Part shown: positions 6,396 through 11,620 of the stretch, piece after piece
Numbering within the stretch: position 1 is the first letter of the stretch
Layout: every line of letters starts with the position of its first letter
Assembly: GCA_022402505.1 (NCBI GenBank)
Contig: JAKRSE010000287.1
Coordinates: 1-11,620 of the forward strand
From: Fimbriimonadaceae bacterium
Lineage (GTDB): Bacteria > Armatimonadota > Fimbriimonadia > Fimbriimonadales > Fimbriimonadaceae
Length of the DNA: 11,620 nt
Reading direction: 5' to 3'
Program-made: the position numbers and the translations under genes
Notes under the pieces: generated by a model
The model's input: only the letters and a program-made list of their open reading frames with translations
Told to the model about the DNA's origin: nothing
Databases searched by the model: none

Positions 6396-7669
6396 TTGGC
6401 TTTGCCTCCGACTCCGTTCCACAGGTGCAGGCAGGCGCCCAGCACCATCAGGGCCATCCCCAGGTAGACGACGGGCAGGCCGTGATCGCGGACCACCTCC
6501 AGGGTGCTGTAGGCCGAAGCCTTGCCCGCCTTGTCGTCGTAGCTCAGCTGGTACAGGGTCCAGCCTTCCACCGTGATCGGTTCGTTCACCTTCAGGGTCT
6601 TCTTGATCTCCCGGCCCTGGTGGCGGATGGTGATGAGGGAACGGAATTCCTTGGGTTTGGGATCGAGCATCACGAGGGCCAGGCCGTCGCTGATCCGCAG
6701 GTGGGACTGGGGCGTGTCGGCTGCGCCGGCGGCGATCCAGCCGGTCTCGCCTGTGCCGTCGGGGAGGGTGACCTTCACCTTGGCGGCCGGCCCGGTGGTC
6801 TTCCAGGGAGCGTGCTTCCAGCCTTCGTCCCCCGCATAGACTGCGCCGTCCCGGAACTGCTGGACTTCGACCTTGTCCTCGGCGATCCGGTGGGAGGTTC
6901 CCTGACCCAGGAATCCGCCGTAGGGGACGAGATCGAATCCGTCTTCATAGCTGGGATCGAGCCGGGCCAGGGCGGCCTGGGGCGGGAAGAAGTCCATCTG
7001 GAACTCTTTCAGCTCCACCTCGAAGGGCAGCTTGATCTCCGACTCGTCTCGGGCGTAGGCGATGGTCATCGGCTGTCCCGGGAAGAGGACCATGATGTGC
7101 CGCTCCAGCGTCACGGCGCCGATCGCTCCCCCGGCGATGGAGATCGCCAGGCCCAGATGCGACATCTGGTAGACGATGTTGGAATAGGTGAGGGGCCATA
7201 TCCGTTTACCGACCGAACCGCAGAGGTTCACCATCATCAGGTCCACCAGCACCAGGAAGGGCCAGCTTCCCCACATGCTCTCGACGCCCATCCGCTGCTG
7301 GAACCAGGATTCCGGGACAACGCCGCCGATCAGCGCGAGGATGCCGACGGCGGTGGTGGTGGTGACCGCCATCGGGATGCCCGTGAGCCAGTGGACGATC
7401 CGGTTGTGCCGTCCGACCCGGCCCACGACCAGCGAGACCGGAACCGCCAGGGCCATCAGCCAGACGAAGGGGTTGAGGGTGGCGGGCAGCCGGTAGCCTA
7501 TGGAGGCGTGCATCGCCATGCCGAAGGCGAAGGCGACGGCGCAGACCACGACCGCCTGGGAATAGCCAAGCCGGCCCTGCCAGAAGGCCTCCGAATCGCG
7601 GGGGGCAGCCTGCTCTTTGGCCGGTGCAACGGGTCGGCGGGGATGCGACCGAATCATCAGTCTGATCAT
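6392..7669 (-). CDS. resB: Cytochrome c biogenesis protein ResB (System II)
   Basis: ResB is the large partner of CcsA in System II cytochrome c maturation. The protein has 425 residues. A charged N-terminal tail is followed by hydrophobic segments at about 37-55, 66-84, 96-118, 136-152 and 166-188. A long, probably extracytoplasmic domain runs to about 395, and a last membrane helix lies at about 397-416. His171 (YQMSHLGLAIS) sits where ResB carries a conserved membrane His. The ResB-like end EPITVEGWTLYQLSYD, then GLPVVYLGMALMVLG, is clear. The start is uncertain: the ATG at 7669 and Met5 (7657) are both possible and neither has a good Shine-Dalgarno, so a leaderless or near-leaderless transcript is conceivable. 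It heads the resB-ccsA-regulator operon, 70 bp after the stop of the preceding gene, and has a palindromic operator candidate just upstream. Confidence 0.9.
   Translation of the reverse strand: MIRLMIRSHPRRPVAPAKEQAAPRDSEAFWQGRLGYSQAVVVCAVAFAFGMAMHASIGYRLPATLNPFVWLMALAVPVSLVVGRVGRHNRIVHWLTGIPMAVTTTTAVGILALIGGVVPESWFQQRMGVESMWGSWPFLVLVDLMMVNLCGSVGKRIWPLTYSNIVYQMSHLGLAISIAGGAIGAVTLERHIMVLFPGQPMTIAYARDESEIKLPFEVELKEFQMDFFPPQAALARLDPSYEDGFDLVPYGGFLGQGTSHRIAEDKVEVQQFRDGAVYAGDEGWKHAPWKTTGPAAKVKVTLPDGTGETGWIAAGAADTPQSHLRISDGLALVMLDPKPKEFRSLITIRHQGREIKKTLKVNEPITVEGWTLYQLSYDDKAGKASAYSTLEVVRDHGLPVVYLGMALMVLGACLHLWNGVGGKAK
6405..6409 (-). promoter_or_regulatory. Ribosome-binding site for ccsA
   Basis: On the minus strand GGAGG occupies 6409-6405, inside the last codons of resB and nine bases before the GTG at 6395. 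It decides between the two possible GTG starts of ccsA. Confidence 0.6.
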
Positions 7670-7688
7670 CGATCCATCGGCGATGCAA

Positions 7689-7710
7689 AACCATGACCTG
7701 CGTCATAGTT
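7689..7710. promoter_or_regulatory. Crp/Fnr-type palindromic operator upstream of resB
   Basis: The site reads left arm AACCATGAC, spacer CTGC, right arm GTCATAGTT. Eight of nine arm positions are complementary; only the fourth from the outside fails. The 22-bp length and the TGA-N6-TCA core match the geometry of Crp (TGTGA-N6-TCACA) and Fnr (TTGA-N6-TCAA) sites, with a variant ATGA half-site. It ends 19 bp before the ATG at 7669 and lies in the only sizeable gap ahead of the operon that encodes a Crp/Fnr protein. Its centre is 41.5 bp upstream of position 7658, one base before the alternative ATG at 7657, with a weak GATGAT -10-like hexamer at 7670-7665. That would fit activation of a nearly leaderless transcript, but repression is equally possible. 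The palindrome is seen; its function is inferred. Confidence 0.6.
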
Positions 7711-7739
7711 GAGGACCCGGCCGCAAGATTTTCTGCGAT

Positions 7740-8936
7740 TCAGCCGAGCCGGTCGCGGACCTTGATGAAGGCGGCGAGGGCGTCGGCCAGGTCCTGTTCG
7801 GTGTGGGCGGCCGAGGGCATCGTCCTCAGCCTCGCCTTGCCCAGGGCCACGGTCGGATAGACGATCGCCAGGGCGTAGACCCCTTCCTCGAAGAGCAGCC
7901 GCTCCATCTCCTGGGCCTTCGCCTCGTCGCCGACATAGACCGGGGTGATCGGGGTCTCGCTGCCCATCGTGTCGAATCCGGCTTCGGCCAGCATCGCCTT
8001 CCACCTCCGGGTGTTCTCCCAGAGCCGATTCATGGGTTCGGGATCGTTCTCCATGATGTCCAGCGAGGCGATGAGGGCGGCGGCGACCATCGGCGGGTGC
8101 GCGGTGGAAAAGAGATAGGGACGGCCCCGGTTGATCAGCCACTCCTTGAGCCGCTTCGACCCGGCGATGTATCCGCCGACCACGCCGAGCGCCTTGCTCA
8201 GCGTCCCCAGCTGAATGTCCACCCGGCCATAGAGGTCGAAGTGGGAGGCCGTGCCCGCGCCGTTCTTCCCGAGAACTCCGCTGGCGTGGGCGTCATCGAC
8301 CATCAGGAAGGCGTCGTGCTCTTCGCAGAGATCCACGATCTGGGGCAAAGGGGCGATGTCGCCATCCATGCTGAAGACCCCGTCGGTGATGACCATCTTC
8401 TTGGCGAAGCCCTTCTCGCTCGCCCGACGGAGGCAGTCGTCAAGGGCGTCCATGTCCTTGTGGGCGTAGACCCAGCCTTCGCTCTTGCGGTAGGCGGCAG
8501 GCGAGAGGCGGACTCCGTCGATGATCGAAGCGTGGTTCAGCTCGTCGCTGATGACGACGTCCTGGTTGGTGAGGACGGCGGGAATGCAGCCGCTGTTGGC
8601 CGTGAATCCGCCGGTGAAGACCAGGACGCTCTCAACCCTCTTGAACCTTGCGAGCCGTTCTTCCAGTTCGTCGTGGACGCTCATGGTGCCGCCGATCCAT
8701 CGGACCGCTCCGGCCCCGACCCCCCAGCGCTCCACCGCTTCGGCCGCCGCCTGCTTCACATTGGGGTGGTTCGCCAGGCCCAGATAGTTGTTGCTGGAGA
8801 GGTTGACGACCTCCCGGCCGTTCATCCGGACCCGCCCGCCGGCGGGGGTTTCCAGAATCTTGGGGACCTTGTAGAGATGGCGGTCGTGCAGCTCCTGAAT
8901 CTGATCGCCCAGCCAGGATTCCAGCGTCTGGTTCAT
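7740..8936 (-). CDS. kbl: Alpha-oxoamine synthase: glycine C-acetyltransferase (2-amino-3-ketobutyrate CoA ligase) or AON synthase-like
   Basis: This 398-residue PLP enzyme condenses an acyl-CoA with an amino acid. In the Kbl reaction glycine and acetyl-CoA are interconverted with 2-amino-3-oxobutyrate in threonine breakdown; BioF uses pimeloyl thioester and alanine for biotin. Visible motifs are NLSSNNYLGLANHP (45-58), the substrate loop GTMSVHDELE (83-92), DELNHASIIDG (131-141) with His135 stacking on PLP, VDDAHASG (213-220) and the PLP-binding Lys248 in GTLSKALG. The fold type I length is normal. By eye it resembles the broad-specificity alpha-oxoamine synthase of Thermus thermophilus, and the end RTMPSAAHTEQDL fits that group. 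No bio genes or threonine dehydrogenase are in the window, so exact specificity is open; I favour Kbl because a pyruvate:ferredoxin oxidoreductase gene that yields acetyl-CoA ends 31 bp upstream. No strong ribosome-binding site precedes the ATG at 8936. Confidence 0.85.
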   Translation of the reverse strand: MNQTLESWLGDQIQELHDRHLYKVPKILETPAGGRVRMNGREVVNLSSNNYLGLANHPNVKQAAAEAVERWGVGAGAVRWIGGTMSVHDELEERLARFKRVESVLVFTGGFTANSGCIPAVLTNQDVVISDELNHASIIDGVRLSPAAYRKSEGWVYAHKDMDALDDCLRRASEKGFAKKMVITDGVFSMDGDIAPLPQIVDLCEEHDAFLMVDDAHASGVLGKNGAGTASHFDLYGRVDIQLGTLSKALGVVGGYIAGSKRLKEWLINRGRPYLFSTAHPPMVAAALIASLDIMENDPEPMNRLWENTRRWKAMLAEAGFDTMGSETPITPVYVGDEAKAQEMERLLFEEGVYALAIVYPTVALGKARLRTMPSAAHTEQDLADALAAFIKVRDRLG

Positions 8937-8967
8937 GGCTGGAATTCTGGCAGGTTCGGCCGGAGCC

Positions 8968-11620
8968 CTACTCCACCCCGGCCATCTGCTCGTAGACCCG
9001 CCACCGCTTCTTGACCGCGAGGGCGGCCATCTCCATCAGTTCATCAGCCTGGGAGGGGTTGGTGTGGTGCAGCAGCCGGTAGCGGAGCTCTCGGTCGGCG
9101 TAGTCGCGGAATCCGATGGTCGGCCGGGCCGAGTCGAGCAGAAAGGCAGCGCGGCCCTGCTCCCGGAGAACGGGGTTGAACCGCATCAGGGGCCAGTAGC
9201 CGCTCGCCACCGCCCTCTGCTGCTGGTCCAGGCTTTCGACCATGTCGATGCCGTGGGCGATGCATGGGCTGTAGGCGATGACCAGCGAGGTGCCGGGATA
9301 GGCTTCGGCTTCGCGGAGCGCCTGGAGCGTCTGCTGCGGGTCGGCCCCAAGGGCGATCCGGGCAACATAGACGTTGCCGTAGCTGACCGCCTGCAGGGCG
9401 AGGTCCTTCTTGTTCACCTGCTTGCCCGCGTGGGCGAACCGGGCCACGGCTCCCAGCGGGGTCGATTTGCTCGCCTGGCCGCCGGTGTTGCTGTAGACCT
9501 CGGTGTCAAGCACAAGGATGTTCACATCCCGTCCGCCGGCGAGGACATGGTCCAGCCCGCCGCTGCCGATGTCGTAGGCCCAGCCGTCGCCGCCGACGAT
9601 CCAGACGCTCCGCCGGGTCAGATGGTCGGCGATGGAGAGGAGCCGCCGAGCGTCCGGACGGTCCATCACCTGGAGGCGGCTGACCAGCCGGGCGACCCGC
9701 TCGCGCTGCCGCCTGATGTCGCTCTCCAAGGCCTGCGGCGCGGCGAGGATCTCTTCCACCAGCTCGGCGCCGAGAGAATCCTTGAGGTCGACGAGGAGAG
9801 CCTGGGCTTCGGTCAGGTGCCTGTCTGCCGCCAGACGCATTCCGAGCCCGAACTCGGCATTGTCTTCGAACAGGGAGTTCGCCCAGGCCGGCCCGCGACC
9901 CTCGTGGTTCTTGGACCAGGGCGTCGTCGGCAGATTCCCGCCGAAAATGGAAGAGCAGCCCGTGGCGTTGGCGACCAGCATCCGATCACCGAAGAGCTGG
10001 CTGACGAGGCGGAGGTAGGGGGTCTCGCCGCAGCCGGCACAGGCTCCGCTGAACTCGAAGGTCGGCTCCAGGAACTGGGCTCCCCGGACGGTGGAGAAAT
10101 CGACGGAGGCCCGGTCGTTCACCGGCAGCGAGTCGAAGAAGGCCTGAGAGCCCTGGCAGGCGGCCAGGCCCGGCTCCTTCTCGGCCATGTTGAGGGCTCG
10201 GGTGCCGTCCTCGTTTCGGACCGGGCAGGTCTGGACGCAGAGCCCGCAGCCGGTGCAGTCCTCGCCGAAGATCTGGAGAAGGAACCGGGTCTCGGGAAAG
10301 CCCCGCGCGTCGATCGGGGCGCTCCGAACCCCTTCGGGGGCCCGTCCCAGGTGCGACTGGTGGAACAGCTTGGGCCGCACCGCCGCGTGCGGGCAGACAA
10401 AGGTGCATCGGCCGCATTGAATGCAGCTCGCCTCGTCCCAGATCGGAATCTCTTCGGCGATGTTTCGCTTCTCCCAGCGGCTGGTGCCGCTCGGAAAGAC
10501 CCCATCGGGCGGCAGGGCGGAGACGGGGAGTGAGTCGCCTTCGCCGGCGATCATCGCCCCCAGGAGCCGTTGAAGCTCGGTCGGCGCACCTGGGGCCAGG
10601 GGAAGGATCATCGGCTCGCCCTTCTGCGAATCCCGCTCGGGGATCGCCACCTCAGCCAGGGCCGCGAGGGTGGCGTCGATCGCTTCGTGGTTTTTGGCCA
10701 CGACTTCCGCGCCCTTGCGGGCATAGGTCTTGGCGGCGAAGGCCTTGATCCGCTCCACCGCCTGCTCGCGAGGAAGCACCCCGGAGATCGCGAAGAAGCA
10801 GGTCAGCATGACCATGTTCGTCCGGCCGGCAAGCCTGGCCTCCCGAGCGACCCGGTGCGCGTCGATGACGAAGAGCCGCAGACCCTTGCGCCGGATCTGA
10901 TCCCGCACCGTCTGCGGCAGCCGCGACCAGGTGGCCTCCGGTCCGTGGGGAGAGCTGAGGAGCACGACCCCGCCCGGGGCTGCGACCGAGAGCACGTCCA
11001 TCTTCTGGACGAATCCGAACTGATGAACCCCGACGAACTGGGCCTGCTTGATCAGGTAGGGCGCCTCGATCGGCTTCGGCCCGAACCGGACATGGGAGAC
11101 GGTGGTCGAGCCCGACTTCTTCGAGTCGTAGACGAAGTAGCCTTGGGCGAAGATCTCCGGCGACTCGCCCAGGATCTTGATCGTGTTCTTGTTCGCGCCG
11201 ACAGTGCCGTCCGCACCGAGGCCATAGAATACGGCGCGAAAGACGTCCGGATGCTCCGTCTCTTCCGGCCCGACCGTCAGGCTGAGCCGCGAAACATCGT
11301 CGTCGATTCCGACCGTGAACCGGGGCATCGGCTCGGGCCGGTCCAACTCCCGAAACACGGCCTGGACCATGGCCGGGGTGAACTCCTTGCTGCTCAGGCC
11401 ATAGCGGCCGCCGATCACCAGAGGCATCGGTCGTCCGGATTGGGCGAGAGCGAGGACGAGATCGGCAAAGAGCGGTTCGCCCAGCGCGCCGGGCTCCTTG
11501 GTGCGGTCCAAAACGGCGACGCGGCGGACCGAGAGAGGAATCGCCTGCAGAAGCGCGGCCGCATCAAAGGGTCGATAGAGCCGGACCTGGATCATCCCCA
11601 CCCGGCCGCCCGCCTGGTTC
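8968..11620 (-). CDS. nifJ: Pyruvate:ferredoxin (flavodoxin) oxidoreductase, single-chain, 5' end cut by window
   Basis: PFOR converts pyruvate and CoA to acetyl-CoA and CO2 and reduces ferredoxin or flavodoxin, using TPP and three [4Fe-4S] clusters in the cytosol. About 883 residues are visible, against roughly 1,170-1,200 for the fused family. A GTG at 11601 could be read as a start, but the frame is open to the edge and reads NQAGGRVGMIQVRLYRPF, an internal PFOR block, so the N-terminal domain is outside the window. Numbering from 11601: domain II about 1-95; gamma-type domain about 120-320 (GLGADGTVGANKNT, KKSGSTTVSHVRFG); two ferredoxin motifs, CIQCGRCTFVCP (393-404) and CTGCGLCVQTCP (449-460); then the TPP/beta domain with CAGCGET (521-527), Cys549, the TPP block GDGWAYDIGSGGLDH (671-685) and Cys780 (SPCIAHG). 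All cluster cysteines are present. The C-terminus lacks the extra domain VII seen in Desulfovibrio. Confidence 0.95.
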   Translation of the reverse strand, partial: NQAGGRVGMIQVRLYRPFDAAALLQAIPLSVRRVAVLDRTKEPGALGEPLFADLVLALAQSGRPMPLVIGGRYGLSSKEFTPAMVQAVFRELDRPEPMPRFTVGIDDDVSRLSLTVGPEETEHPDVFRAVFYGLGADGTVGANKNTIKILGESPEIFAQGYFVYDSKKSGSTTVSHVRFGPKPIEAPYLIKQAQFVGVHQFGFVQKMDVLSVAAPGGVVLLSSPHGPEATWSRLPQTVRDQIRRKGLRLFVIDAHRVAREARLAGRTNMVMLTCFFAISGVLPREQAVERIKAFAAKTYARKGAEVVAKNHEAIDATLAALAEVAIPERDSQKGEPMILPLAPGAPTELQRLLGAMIAGEGDSLPVSALPPDGVFPSGTSRWEKRNIAEEIPIWDEASCIQCGRCTFVCPHAAVRPKLFHQSHLGRAPEGVRSAPIDARGFPETRFLLQIFGEDCTGCGLCVQTCPVRNEDGTRALNMAEKEPGLAACQGSQAFFDSLPVNDRASVDFSTVRGAQFLEPTFEFSGACAGCGETPYLRLVSQLFGDRMLVANATGCSSIFGGNLPTTPWSKNHEGRGPAWANSLFEDNAEFGLGMRLAADRHLTEAQALLVDLKDSLGAELVEEILAAPQALESDIRRQRERVARLVSRLQVMDRPDARRLLSIADHLTRRSVWIVGGDGWAYDIGSGGLDHVLAGGRDVNILVLDTEVYSNTGGQASKSTPLGAVARFAHAGKQVNKKDLALQAVSYGNVYVARIALGADPQQTLQALREAEAYPGTSLVIAYSPCIAHGIDMVESLDQQQRAVASGYWPLMRFNPVLREQGRAAFLLDSARPTIGFRDYADRELRYRLLHHTNPSQADELMEMAALAVKKRWRVYEQMAGVE

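Noticed and set aside
6425..7696. Plus-strand open frame of 423 codons opposite resB
   Set aside because: Low-complexity, His/Asp/Gly-rich product typical of GC-rich antisense frames; the opposite strand encodes a clear ResB.
7722..7737. CGCA/TGCG hairpin just after the stop of the oxoamine synthase gene as a terminator
   Set aside because: The stem is only four pairs plus a bulged GA/TC and no T-run follows on the minus strand.
8935..10533. Plus-strand open frame of 532 codons opposite PFOR
   Set aside because: Antisense to the ferredoxin and TPP domains of PFOR; no domain or start signal seen. Long antisense frames are common at this GC content.
11599..11601. GTG as the start of PFOR
   Set aside because: The reading frame continues upstream with residues that match an internal PFOR block, and the N-terminal domain would be missing; the gene is cut by the window, not truncated.

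Overview
The window is about 11.6 kb of GC-rich (roughly 60-65% by eye), densely coded bacterial DNA. It holds nine protein genes and no gene-free stretch longer than about 70 bp. I see no RNA genes, insertion sequences, CRISPR arrays or attachment sites. The gene content fits a free-living bacterium with c-type cytochromes made by System II (ResB/CcsA) and a ferredoxin-linked pyruvate metabolism. System II plus a fused pyruvate:ferredoxin oxidoreductase suggests a deep-branching, probably Gram-negative lineage able to live with little or no oxygen. I cannot name the phylum from this window alone.

Layout. At the left edge an endonuclease/exonuclease/phosphatase-family gene (987 to 1, minus) runs off the window just after its catalytic Asp-His motif. 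A 70-bp divergent gap with a nested inverted repeat separates it from a plus-strand cluster. That cluster is a DUF255/YyaL-type thioredoxin-fold protein with an unusual C-terminal DsbD-N-like domain (1058-3214), a D-3-phosphoglycerate dehydrogenase (serA, 3243-4457), and a thioredoxin-type arsenate reductase/low-molecular-weight phosphatase (4459-4869) one base after serA. The cluster then meets, with only a 9-bp gap, a long minus-strand series read from the right edge: pyruvate:ferredoxin oxidoreductase (partial, 11620-8968), an alpha-oxoamine synthase of the glycine C-acetyltransferase/AON synthase type (8936-7740), resB (7669-6392), ccsA (6395-5607) and a Crp/Fnr-family regulator (5610-4879).

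How the genes may work together. resB, ccsA and the regulator are joined by 4-base stop/start overlaps (GTGA and ATGA), so they form a translationally coupled operon for cytochrome c maturation plus its probable regulator. A 22-bp near-perfect palindrome with Crp/Fnr geometry (ATGA-N6-TCAT core, AAC/GTT outer arms) lies 19 bp upstream of resB. It is a natural candidate for autoregulation by the Crp/Fnr protein encoded at the operon's end. PFOR and the acyl-CoA:glycine condensing enzyme, 31 bp apart, may link acetyl-CoA production to amino-ketone metabolism.

The items most worth a second look are the YyaL/DsbD-N fusion, the palindromic operator with its coupled non-canonical regulator, and the Ser-Arg pair that replaces the NAD-selecting Asp in SerA. 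I did not find a clearly new multi-gene system here; most of the window is recognisable housekeeping and redox metabolism.
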